From NCBI GenBank assembly GCA_937892345.1, contig CALAGF010000071.1, forward strand, positions 1-11,516: DNA of 11,516 nt. The letters are read 5' to 3'. This stretch comes from an uncultured Rhodocyclaceae bacterium. Its GTDB lineage: Bacteria; Pseudomonadota; Gammaproteobacteria; Burkholderiales; Rhodocyclaceae. Of this stretch, positions 1 to 6,146 are shown piece by piece. A model generated the notes under the pieces. That model worked only from the letters and a program-made list of their open reading frames with translations, was not told the DNA's origin and searched no databases. Every line of letters starts with the position of its first letter. Within the stretch, counting starts at the first letter, position 1. The translations under genes were made by a program, and so were the position numbers.

Positions 1-34
1 TGGCAACGCCCGGCCCAAACCTCTTAGTCCGGTT

Positions 35-1498
35 TTACTGCGAACTGCGTTGCGTCGCCAGGTCTGCCAGCGTGGGGGGCAAGTTGCCGCTACTTAATGC
101 CCGCTGATAAGGCTGCCGGCAATGACTGCAGATCACACGCACCAGTCGTTGGGCAAGCACCAGATTGACCGAGAGCGCGACCATGTATCGCGGTACGCCC
201 ATGTCCAGCAGGCGGATGGCGGTGGACATGGCATCGTTGGTGTGCAGCGTGGAGAGCACCAGGTGGCCGGTCATGGCGGCTCGCATGCCGATTTCTGCTG
301 TTTCCTGGTCACGCATTTCGCCGATCAGGACGACATCCGGATCTTGGCGCAATACGGTGCGCAGCACGCGCGAAAAAGAGAGATCGATTTTTTCGTGAAC
401 CTGCACCTGATTCAGTCCGGGCAGGCGGTATTCCACCGGGTCTTCTACCGTAATCAGCTTGCTGTCCGGCGTATTGATCGCGTTCAAGGCAGCATATAGG
501 GTGGTGGTCTTTCCGGAGCCTGTCGGGCCGGTCACGAGTACCATGCCACTCGGGCGGGAGAGGGCATGCCGAAAGCGCTCCAGAACCCGCGGCGGCATAT
601 TCATCGCGTCCAGGGAAAGCAAGCCCTGATTTTGTGCGAGCAGGCGCATGACGATGGATTCGCCGTACTGGGTCGGCAAGGTGGACATCCGGATATCGAG
701 CGAGATGCCCCGCACTTTGACGTTGAAGCGACCATCCTGCGGCAGGCGTTTCTCGGAAATATCCAAACCCGCCATCAATTTCAGGCGTAAAGCAACCGCC
801 GTGGAGATTTTGGCGTCTGCTTCGATCTGGACATGTAATTGCCCGTCAATCCGGAAGCGGATTCTGACGCCGCTTTCCTGGGGTTCGAAATGGATATCCG
901 AGGCGCGCAGGCGCATCGCTTCTTCAAAGACGGTTTGCAGCAACTTGACGACCGGGGCCTCATCCGCCCCGCCAGCACCCCCGAGAAAATCCCCGAACTC
1001 GACCGGGGTTTCCCCCATTTCTGCGGTCAACTCGCGGGCTAGGCCGGAAATTTCCTCTCCGCGGGTGTACACGCGATCGATGGCTGCCAGCAATTGCGGT
1101 TCGCTGACGACAGCGGGTGCGACTTCTCGTCGGGTAATCCGGGCGACCTCGTCGTATGCCTGCAAGTCGGTCGGGTCTGCAAAGCCGACTTCGAGCGCGC
1201 CATCCAAGGTTTCACCCAGAGGCAGAACACGAAAGCGGCGTGCCGGGCCTTCCGGCAGCAATTTGAGTAACTCGGGGCGCGCTTTGAAACTGCGCAGGTC
1301 CGCGAAGGGGATATTCAACTGATCGGCCAGGGTCAGCGAGATTTGCTCGTCGGTCACGTAGGCGCGTTCAACAAAAATGCGCCCCAGACGCCGTCCTGTC
1401 GCTTTTTGTTCCTCAAGAGATTGCGCCAACTGGGCTTCCGAAAGCAAGCCGCGGGCAATCAAGAGATCGCCGAGCCGTACTTTCTTGGGAGGTGGCAT
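35..1498 (-). CDS. GspE/PilB/MshE-family secretion or pilus assembly ATPase with MshEN c-di-GMP-binding domain; C-terminus apparently truncated
   Basis: A cytoplasmic hexameric ATPase that would power a type IV pilus, MSHA-type pilus or type II secretion pseudopilus. The 487 residues show, in order: an MshEN domain with two 24-residue motifs (residues 8-31 and 37-60, both starting RLG and ending in Q, separated by five residues), the arrangement known to bind cyclic di-GMP in MshE; the N2 region (about 180-300); Walker A GPTGSGKT at 324-331; an Asp box around VEDPVEY (351-357); Walker B DPDVVLIGE with Glu394; and a His box with His412 and His419. The metal-binding module begins with C457-x-x-C460, but the frame ends 27 residues later, without the usual second CxxC and final helical part. 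Family members are usually about 560-580 residues, so roughly 80 seem lost. The start is supported by GGAG six bases upstream of the ATG. The family is certain; which machine it serves (msh, pil or gsp) cannot be decided because its neighbours lie outside the window. Confidence 0.93.
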   Translation of the reverse strand: MPPPKKVRLGDLLIARGLLSEAQLAQSLEEQKATGRRLGRIFVERAYVTDEQISLTLADQLNIPFADLRSFKARPELLKLLPEGPARRFRVLPLGETLDGALEVGFADPTDLQAYDEVARITRREVAPAVVSEPQLLAAIDRVYTRGEEISGLARELTAEMGETPVEFGDFLGGAGGADEAPVVKLLQTVFEEAMRLRASDIHFEPQESGVRIRFRIDGQLHVQIEADAKISTAVALRLKLMAGLDISEKRLPQDGRFNVKVRGISLDIRMSTLPTQYGESIVMRLLAQNQGLLSLDAMNMPPRVLERFRHALSRPSGMVLVTGPTGSGKTTTLYAALNAINTPDSKLITVEDPVEYRLPGLNQVQVHEKIDLSFSRVLRTVLRQDPDVVLIGEMRDQETAEIGMRAAMTGHLVLSTLHTNDAMSTAIRLLDMGVPRYMVALSVNLVLAQRLVRVICSHCRQPYQRALSSGNLPPTLADLATQRSSQ

Positions 1499-1784
1499 CC
1501 GATTCTCCGCAAAACATCATTAACCAAGCGGCGCATTCTCGCCGAGATTAGTCGCTTTGCAAATGTTTTCACCGAAGCGTTTCCGTGGATGGCGATAGCC
1601 ATGCTGCGAAATGGGCATGCGCACTGGCCATGGCATGTCAGCTTGCAAACGGAAATACGGCTCGGCGTTGAGTAAGCGAACTTGTCAAAAAGAAAACAAT
1701 TGTAATCAGCCGTACTTTCTCTCCCGGCGGGCTGTAGGGTACTCGCTGTTGCGGGTCAGTTAAGTGCTCATAAGGAGTGAGAGG
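1499..1784. other. Divergent intergenic region between the ATPase gene and the lipoprotein gene
   Basis: This 286-base stretch separates two divergently oriented genes and must hold the promoters of both unless transcription comes from elsewhere. On the minus strand, TTGCAA (1557-1562) followed after 16 bases by GAGAAT is a weak sigma70-like candidate for the ATPase gene. On the plus strand there is an AT-rich patch (about 1682-1706) with TTGTCA and a -10-like TGTAAT, but they are only 13 bases apart, so I do not call a promoter. A short ATGGC/GCCAT inverted repeat lies near 1590-1603. Open frames crossing this region look non-coding. Confidence 0.5.
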
Positions 1785-2507
1785 ATGACAAATTCAATCA
1801 GGATGGTGTTGCTGGCGTTGTTGTTGGCGGCACTGGGCGGCTGTGCGGTCGTGCCGATGGCGCCCTACGATGACCACCCGGTAAGGCTGGCGCCGCCGCC
1901 GCCCCGTGCGGAGTATCCGGGACGGGCTCCTTACGATGGCTATGTCTGGCTCAACGGGTATTGGTACTGGGGCGGGCGGGAATATGTGTGGATCGGGGGC
2001 AGTTGGGCTGCGCCGCGTCCCGGATATCGCTGGACACCGCATCGCTGGGAGCGTCAGGGCGATCGTTGGGAAATGCGGGGCGGACGTTGGGAAAATGAGG
2101 GTCACGGCCACTACGAAGCCCCGAGGATAGCGCCGCGCCGGGAACCGCTGCCGGTGTATTCGCCTCCGCGGCAGGTACCGGTAGTCCCTCCGCGCTATGA
2201 GGATCATCGGCGAAACGAGCCGGAAATTCGTGGGCAGTCGCCATACGGTCAGGAGCGCCGCATGGGGCGCGAGTCCCCGATGCCATCGCTCGACCCGGGC
2301 GGGCGCGCGGCGATGCCGCGTCCCGAAACCCGGCCAGCGGTCGCGCCACCGATGCCGCCACAGCCAGCCATGACGCCGCCGCCGGAGATGCGCCGTCAGG
2401 ATAGGGGCGAGGCATCGGGAGGGCGTCCGCAGCGTGATCGTGACGAAACGCGGCAGCAGGGTGAGCGCGATTATCCGGGGGGGCGCTCACGTCATTTCAG
2501 GGACTGA
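1785..2507 (+). CDS. YXWGXW-repeat lipoprotein
   Basis: A 240-residue predicted lipoprotein of unknown function. The N-terminus is a lipoprotein signal peptide: Arg6, a Leu/Ala-rich core, then lipobox L17-G-G-C20, so Cys20 would be lipidated. Asp is absent at +2 (Ala follows Cys), which favours outer-membrane sorting. Residues about 45-105 carry tandem Trp/Tyr/Gly-rich units of the form YVWLNGYWYW, YVWIGGSW and RWEMRGGRW, typical of the YXWGXW (WXXGXW) repeat family found in proteobacterial envelope lipoproteins. The remaining C-terminal half is low-complexity, rich in Pro, Arg, Glu and Gln, and probably disordered. The ATG at 1785 is chosen because AAGGAG lies seven bases upstream and it gives a clean signal peptide; an in-frame GTG at 1764 lacks both. 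No molecular function is established for this family. It stands alone, 137 bases before a CBS-domain gene on the same strand. Confidence 0.85.
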   Translation: MTNSIRMVLLALLLAALGGCAVVPMAPYDDHPVRLAPPPPRAEYPGRAPYDGYVWLNGYWYWGGREYVWIGGSWAAPRPGYRWTPHRWERQGDRWEMRGGRWENEGHGHYEAPRIAPRREPLPVYSPPRQVPVVPPRYEDHRRNEPEIRGQSPYGQERRMGRESPMPSLDPGGRAAMPRPETRPAVAPPMPPQPAMTPPPEMRRQDRGEASGGRPQRDRDETRQQGERDYPGGRSRHFRD

Positions 2508-2526
2508 GGCATTTCCCCAGGGCGGC

Positions 2527-2555
2527 TTGCATCTTGCGCGATTTCGCAGAATACT
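2527..2555 (+). promoter_or_regulatory. Weak sigma70-like promoter candidate for the CBS-domain gene
   Basis: TTGCAT (2527-2532) and AATACT (2550-2555) are separated by 17 bases. The matches to consensus are modest. If used, transcription would begin near 2562, immediately before the hairpin at 2564-2592, placing that stem-loop at the extreme 5' end of the message. This is an inference from spacing and motif similarity only. Confidence 0.25.
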
Positions 2556-2563
2556 GCATCGCA

Positions 2564-2592
2564 CGTGCATTTCTGGAGGCGGGAAATGCACG
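2564..2592 (+). promoter_or_regulatory. Perfect 10-bp stem-loop in the leader of the CBS-domain gene, with a Shine-Dalgarno sequence in the loop
   Basis: CGTGCATTTC (2564-2573) pairs perfectly with GAAATGCACG (2583-2592) around the nine-base loop TGGAGGCGG. No T-run follows, so it is not a standard intrinsic terminator of the lipoprotein gene. The loop contains GGAGG, and the 3' arm contains an ATG six bases later (2586), so the structure exposes a ribosome-binding sequence while pairing the start codon of a short ORF. It could stabilise the message, control translation or bind a regulator as DNA. The structure is seen; the role is inferred. Confidence 0.5.
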
Positions 2593-2648
2593 GAGCAGAT
2601 GTGGTCCTGCCTGCAAAAAATAACCTAACGAAATGGAGACATTCATGA
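2586..2648 (+). CDS. Possible 20-codon leader ORF translationally coupled to the CBS-domain gene
   Basis: ATG at 2586 is preceded by GGAGG (2575-2579) with a six-base gap. The frame runs 20 codons and ends at TGA 2646-2648, which overlaps the start codon of the CBS-domain gene as ATGA. The peptide begins MHGADVV and ends KWRHS; it has no recognisable domain and no run of one amino acid that would suggest classical attenuation. The good ribosome-binding site and the stop/start overlap are why I list it. Short ORFs arise easily by chance, so this may be untranslated. Confidence 0.25.
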   Translation: MHGADVVLPAKNNLTKWRHS

Positions 2649-3229
2649 CCCTGGCAGCGAAGGTGCGTACGCACAAGCTTTCCCCGAATGCGATGCTTTG
2701 CGCATCCGGTTTCAACATGGTGGCCGCCGACTCTCCGGCGATTGAAGCGATGACCGATTTTTCGCGCATCAGCGTGGTGTCGATTGGCAGCGATGCGAGT
2801 ATTGCTGAAGCGAATGCCCGCATGATTTCGCGCGGCGTCCGGATGTTGATGGTGGTGGGCAAGGAGGATGAAGTGGTCGGTTTGATCACTGCCCGCGATA
2901 TTCTGGGCGAGAAGCCGATGCAGATCGCGGCTGCCCGCGGCGGCAAGCGCGACGATCTGAGCGTGCGTGACCTGATGACCGCGATCGCCAGCATCGACAC
3001 CCTGTATCTCGGCGAAGTCCTCAATGCGCGCGTGGTCGACATTCTGGAAGCGCTGAAAACCCTCGGGCGCCAGCACATTCTGGTTGAGGATAATGATCAG
3101 GCAACCGGCCTGCCGCGCGTGCGCGGCCTGTTCTCGGCCACCCATATCGGTCGTTTGCTGGGTTTGCCGGTGCTGGGATTCGATCTGCCGCGCACCTTTG
3201 CCGAAATCGAGGCAGCGCTGGTCAATTAA
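2645..3229 (+). CDS. Tandem CBS-domain protein
   Basis: A 194-residue soluble protein built almost entirely of one CBS pair (Bateman module): CBS1 at about residues 33-90 (with MLMVVGKEDEVVGLITARDI) and CBS2 at about 103-172 (with QHILVEDND and VRGLFSATHIGRLLG). Such modules bind adenosine nucleotides or related ligands and regulate a partner. There is no attached catalytic, channel or DNA-binding domain, so it is a stand-alone CBS protein whose partner is unknown. CBS2 carries a roughly ten-residue insertion between strands compared with a minimal domain. The ATG at 2645 is preferred: GGAG (2635-2638) lies six bases upstream. An in-frame ATG at 2633 has no ribosome-binding site and would add only METF. 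The gene follows a structured leader and is closed by a probable terminator 24 bases after its stop. The family is confident; the function is unknown. Confidence 0.85.
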   Translation: MTLAAKVRTHKLSPNAMLCASGFNMVAADSPAIEAMTDFSRISVVSIGSDASIAEANARMISRGVRMLMVVGKEDEVVGLITARDILGEKPMQIAAARGGKRDDLSVRDLMTAIASIDTLYLGEVLNARVVDILEALKTLGRQHILVEDNDQATGLPRVRGLFSATHIGRLLGLPVLGFDLPRTFAEIEAALVN

Positions 3230-3231
3230 GG

Positions 3232-3245
3232 CGACCGCGCGGTCG
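3232..3245. repeat. 14-bp perfect palindrome after the CBS-domain gene
   Basis: CGACCGCGCGGTCG reads the same on both strands and begins two bases after the stop codon of the CBS-domain gene. It is the first of three closely spaced inverted repeats. As RNA it could form only a tight hairpin; as DNA it could be a protein-binding site. GC-rich palindromes of this size are not rare, so its role is open. Confidence 0.4.
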
Positions 3246-3252
3246 TCAGGCT

Positions 3253-3281
3253 GACGGGGGCGCTGGCCCCCGTTGTCGTTT
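3253..3281 (+). terminator. Probable intrinsic terminator of the CBS-domain gene
   Basis: ACGGGGGC (3254-3261) and GCCCCCGT (3266-3273) form a perfect eight-base-pair GC-rich stem with a GCTG tetraloop, extendable by a G-U pair. The following TTGTCGTTT is T-rich but interrupted. The position, 24 bases past the stop codon and before an independently spaced gene, fits a rho-independent terminator of moderate strength. Confidence 0.55.
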
Positions 3282-3293
3282 ACGGGTAAACGA
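3276..3293. promoter_or_regulatory. Operator-like inverted repeat upstream of the CoA-transferase gene
   Basis: TCGTTTAC (3276-3283) and GTAAACGA (3286-3293) form a perfect eight-base inverted repeat around GG. The shape, two eight-base half-sites with a two-base centre, is typical of dimeric repressor sites such as those of TetR-type regulators. It lies 67 bases before the CoA-transferase start, where a promoter operator would be expected. No regulator gene is in the window and I could not place a convincing -35/-10 pair beside it. The left arm overlaps the terminator tail, so it might instead be part of a compound terminator. Confidence 0.4.
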
Positions 3294-3360
3294 GACTGGA
3301 TTTCCGCCGTGGCCTGACCGAGCATGGCGGATACTTTCGCCCCATTTGCAGGAGATCTTC

Positions 3361-4974
3361 ATGGCGCAGCAGCTTTCTTCCAAGGGCAAGATCGTTTCAG
3401 CCAGCGAGGCCGTATCCCGGATTCGCGATGGCGATACGGTGGCGACCGGCGGTTTTGTCGGTATTGGTTTTGCCGAGAACATCGCCGTTGCGCTGGAGCA
3501 GCGCTTTATTGACGCGCGTGAAAACGATCCGCACGGGCTGGGCAGTCCGCGCGGGCTGACGCTGGTGTATGCCGCGGGGCAGGGCGATGGCAAGGAACGC
3601 GGACTCAACCATTTTGGTCACGATGGCCTGGTCGACCGTGTGATTGGCGGCCACTGGGGGCTGGTGCCGCGACTGCAGGAACTGGCCGTCAATAACCGGA
3701 TTGAGGCGTGGAATTTGCCGCAAGGGGTCATTACTCACCTGTTCCGCGATATTGCCGCCGGCAAACCCGGCACCCTGTCGCGCATTGGTCTGGGCACCTT
3801 TGTTGATCCTCGTTTCGGCGGCGGCAAGCTCAACGAGCGGACGACAGAGGATCGGGTCCGGTTGATGGAGATCGACGGCGAGGAATGTCTGTTCTACAAG
3901 GCATTCCCCATTCATGTCGGCATTGTCCGGGGCAGCACGGCCGATCCCGATGGCAATGTCACGATGGAAAAGGAAGCGCTTACGCTCGAAGCTCAGGCGA
4001 TTGCCATGGCGGCAAAAAATTCCGGCGGGATGGTGATTGTGCAGGTTGAGCGCATTGCCGAACGCGGCACGCTGAATCCGCGCCAGGTGAAGATTCCTGG
4101 CATTCTGGTGGATTGCGTGGTGGTCGCCGAGAAGCCCGAGTACCACATGCAGACCTTCATCGAGCAATACAGTCCGGCCTTCGCCGGTGAAATCCGTGTG
4201 CCGATGTCGGCCTTGAAGCCGATGGGCATGAGCGAGCGCAAGATCATTGCGCGCCGCGCAGCCATGGAGTTGACGCCGGGGGCGGTGGTCAATCTGGGCA
4301 TTGGCATGCCGGAAGGCGTGGCCGATGTGGCGGCGGAAGAGGGCATCATTGACCTGATGACCCTCACGGCTGAGCCGGGCGTGATCGGCGGCGTTCCAGC
4401 TGGCGGCCTGAATTTTGGCGCGGCCACCAATACCCAGGCCATCATCGATCAACCGAGCCAGTTTGATTTTTACGACGGTGGCGGGCTGGACATCGCTTTT
4501 CTCGGGCTGGCGCAGGCCGACCGCGAGGGCAATCTCAATGTCTCCAAGTTCGGGCCGCGACTGGCTGGCGCCGGTGGTTTTATCAACATCTCCCAAAGTG
4601 CGCGCAAAGTGGTGTTTGTCGGCACCTTTACTGCGGGTGGGCTGGCGATTGCGGTCGACGACGGAAAACTGCAGATTTTGAGTGAAGGGACGACCGCCAA
4701 GTTTGTCAGCGCGGTCGAACATCGCACCTTTTCCGGGCCGCAGGCGCTGAAACAGGGCACGCCGGTGTGCTACATTACCGAGCGCTGCGTCTTCGAGCTG
4801 CGGCACGAAGGGCTGACCCTGACTGAAATTGCGCCGGGTATCGATGTTGACCGCGACATCCTGGCCCGCATGGACTTCACCCCCTTGATCGCCGAGCCGC
4901 TACTGACCATGGATGCCCGCATCTTTGCCGATACGCCGATGAATCTGCGTCCGGATATTCTCCGCAACGCTTGA
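3361..4974 (+). CDS. Propionate/acyl-CoA:acetate CoA-transferase (Pct/YdiF type)
   Basis: A 537-residue cytoplasmic class I CoA-transferase with the alpha and beta subunits fused in one chain. It would move CoA between short-chain acyl-CoAs and acetate, propionate or related acids through a glutamyl-CoA thioester. The N-terminal half has GGFVGIGFAENI (30-41), LTLVYAAGQGD (66-76), HFGHDGLVDRVIGGHWG (84-100) and NLPQGVITHLFRDIA (118-132). The C-terminal half has VVNLGIGMPEGVADVA (309-324) and TLTAEPGVIGGVPAGG (334-349), in which Glu338 is the likely catalytic glutamate by family comparison, followed by FDFYDGGGLDIAFLGLAQ (368-385). The length and order match propionate CoA-transferases such as Cupriavidus Pct and E. 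coli YdiF. The start at 3361 is chosen for AGGAG six bases upstream; an upstream in-frame TTG at 3346 would overlap that ribosome-binding site. No pathway genes adjoin it, so the physiological acid is unknown. Confidence 0.93.
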   Translation: MAQQLSSKGKIVSASEAVSRIRDGDTVATGGFVGIGFAENIAVALEQRFIDARENDPHGLGSPRGLTLVYAAGQGDGKERGLNHFGHDGLVDRVIGGHWGLVPRLQELAVNNRIEAWNLPQGVITHLFRDIAAGKPGTLSRIGLGTFVDPRFGGGKLNERTTEDRVRLMEIDGEECLFYKAFPIHVGIVRGSTADPDGNVTMEKEALTLEAQAIAMAAKNSGGMVIVQVERIAERGTLNPRQVKIPGILVDCVVVAEKPEYHMQTFIEQYSPAFAGEIRVPMSALKPMGMSERKIIARRAAMELTPGAVVNLGIGMPEGVADVAAEEGIIDLMTLTAEPGVIGGVPAGGLNFGAATNTQAIIDQPSQFDFYDGGGLDIAFLGLAQADREGNLNVSKFGPRLAGAGGFINISQSARKVVFVGTFTAGGLAIAVDDGKLQILSEGTTAKFVSAVEHRTFSGPQALKQGTPVCYITERCVFELRHEGLTLTEIAPGIDVDRDILARMDFTPLIAEPLLTMDARIFADTPMNLRPDILRNA

Positions 4975-4995
4975 GTTTCTTTACATTCTCAAGCG
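4968..4995 (+). repeat. Stem-loop overlapping the CoA-transferase stop codon
   Basis: CGCTTGAG (4968-4975) pairs perfectly with CTCAAGCG (4988-4995) around a 12-base pyrimidine-rich loop. The left arm contains the TGA stop codon. No T-run follows, so it is at best a weak or rho-assisted 3' end structure. It sits directly against the promoter of the efflux operon. Confidence 0.35.
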
Positions 4996-4996
4996 C

Positions 4997-5024
4997 ATGA
5001 CATGAATTCGTGACGGGTTATCAT
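4997..5024 (+). promoter_or_regulatory. Sigma70-like promoter of the RND efflux operon
   Basis: ATGACA (4997-5002, five of six consensus bases) and TATCAT (5019-5024, five of six) are separated by 16 bases. Transcription would start near 5031, leaving a short leader of about 27 bases before the adaptor start codon. This is the best promoter match seen in the intergenic regions of the window. I see no obvious operator overlapping it, apart from a weak GCATGA/TCATGC repeat at 4995-5000 and 5021-5026. Confidence 0.5.
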
Positions 5025-5057
5025 GCACGGGTTTTCGCGGTAAACACAGGAACTTGC

Positions 5058-6146
5058 ATGAATTTCGACGCACCCCGTTTTCTTCTGCCCATGGCGTTTT
5101 CCCTGCTGCTCGCGGCCTGTGGTGGCGAGGCCGAAGCGCCTGCCCCCAAGCCTGCCCGTCCGGCGCTGACGGTCACTTTGGCTGCGCCGCAACAGCTCGA
5201 CTGGGCGCAGCAGCTGGCGGCCAATGGCACTGTGCATGCCTGGCAGGAAGCTGTCATCGGGGCAGAAATCGCCAATTACCGTATCGGTGAAGTGCTGGTT
5301 CAGGTGGGTGAGCGCGTGCGCAAGGGGCAGGTGCTGGCCCGGATCGACAGCAGCACCGTGGCGAGCGAACTGGCCGAGGCCAAGGCCGCAGTCAGTGAAC
5401 AGGAAGCCGCGCTGGCCGAGGCCGGGGCCAATGCCGAGCGCGCCCGCGCGCTGCAGGCACAGGGCTTTTACAGCAAGCAAATGAATATCCAGTATCAGAC
5501 AGCAGCGCAGGGCGCAGGCGCCCGTCTGGCCGCGGCACGAGCGCGCGAGCAGGCAGCGCAGTTGCGCATGGCGAGAACCGCTGTGCTGGCGCCGGATGAT
5601 GGCGTGATTTCGGCGCGTCAGGCAACCGTCGGCTCGCTCACCCAACCGGGACAGGAGTTGTTCCGCCTGATTCGTGGCGGGCGTCTGGAGTGGCGTGCCG
5701 AAGTGCCTTCAGCTGATCTCGGACGGCTGCAAGCCGGCATGCCGGCCAAGCTGACCGGGCCGGGCGGCGAAGTCACCCAGGGCCGGGTTCGCAGTGTGGC
5801 GCCCAGTGTCGACCTGCAAACCCGCAACGGCCTGGTTTATGTCGATTTGCCGGCGTCGACCGTGATCCGCGCCGGCATGTTCGCCCGCGGTGAGTTCGAG
5901 CTGGGCTCGACGCCGGCGCGTGTTGTGCCGCAGTCGGCAGTGGTGCTGCGGGAAGGTTTTGCCTATGTCTTCCTGCTCGGGGCCGATGAGCGCGTGGTGC
6001 TGACCAAGGTGGCGGTCGGTCGCCGTCAGGGCGAGCTGGTCGAGATTGTTGACGGATTGCCGGCTGATGCGCGACTCGTGGCCAGCGGCGCCGGTTTCCT
6101 GGCCGACGGCGATCTGGTCAGCGTGGTTGCGGGCGCTGCACGATGA
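5058..6146 (+). CDS. RND efflux periplasmic adaptor (membrane fusion) lipoprotein
   Basis: A 362-residue membrane fusion protein that would link the inner-membrane RND pump to an outer-membrane channel. The N-terminus is a lipoprotein signal with lipobox L18-A-A-C21, so the protein is probably lipid-anchored in the periplasm; Gly at +2 does not signal a special fate. Domains: lipoyl half 1 (about 63-98, with GEVLVQVGERVRKGQVLARID), an Ala/Glu-rich alpha-hairpin (about 99-173), lipoyl half 2 (about 176-205, with LAPDDGVISARQATVGSLTQPGQELF), beta-barrel (about 206-285) and membrane-proximal domain (about 286-358). The start at 5058 is supported by AGGA six bases upstream and by the resulting signal peptide; in-frame starts further upstream, back to 5010, would bury the lipobox. 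Its stop overlaps the permease start as ATGA, showing tight co-translation. The substrate is unknown. Confidence 0.9.
   Translation: MNFDAPRFLLPMAFSLLLAACGGEAEAPAPKPARPALTVTLAAPQQLDWAQQLAANGTVHAWQEAVIGAEIANYRIGEVLVQVGERVRKGQVLARIDSSTVASELAEAKAAVSEQEAALAEAGANAERARALQAQGFYSKQMNIQYQTAAQGAGARLAAARAREQAAQLRMARTAVLAPDDGVISARQATVGSLTQPGQELFRLIRGGRLEWRAEVPSADLGRLQAGMPAKLTGPGGEVTQGRVRSVAPSVDLQTRNGLVYVDLPASTVIRAGMFARGEFELGSTPARVVPQSAVVLREGFAYVFLLGADERVVLTKVAVGRRQGELVEIVDGLPADARLVASGAGFLADGDLVSVVAGAAR

Noticed and set aside
648..1322. 224-codon plus-strand frame under the ATPase gene
   Set aside because: Ser/Arg/Pro-rich shadow of the ATPase reading frame without a domain or convincing ribosome-binding site.
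1343..1675. 110-codon plus-strand frame reaching into the divergent intergenic region
   Set aside because: Mostly antisense to the ATPase gene, with no domain and no good start site; the tail into the spacer seems accidental.
1682..1706. TTGTCA and TGTAAT as a promoter for the lipoprotein gene
   Set aside because: The hexamers are only 13 bases apart, too close for a sigma70 promoter, and no better -35 was found for the -10-like element.
1473..1720. Thirteen-base direct repeat AGCCGTACTTTCT at 1473-1485 and 1708-1720
   Set aside because: One copy is inside the ATPase coding sequence, and one repeat of this length is about what chance gives in a window of this size. Possibly a small duplication, but unsupported.
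3264..3324. Sigma54-like GG...GC elements upstream of the CoA-transferase gene
   Set aside because: The spacing between candidate GG and GC elements is not the required ten bases, and flanking consensus bases are missing.
2492..3325. 277-codon minus-strand frame covering the CBS-domain gene
   Set aside because: Shadow frame; the plus-strand protein has clear CBS domains and a ribosome-binding site.
3397..4806. 469-codon minus-strand frame under the CoA-transferase gene
   Set aside because: Antisense shadow of a clear enzyme gene; composition is His/Arg-rich with no recognisable motif.
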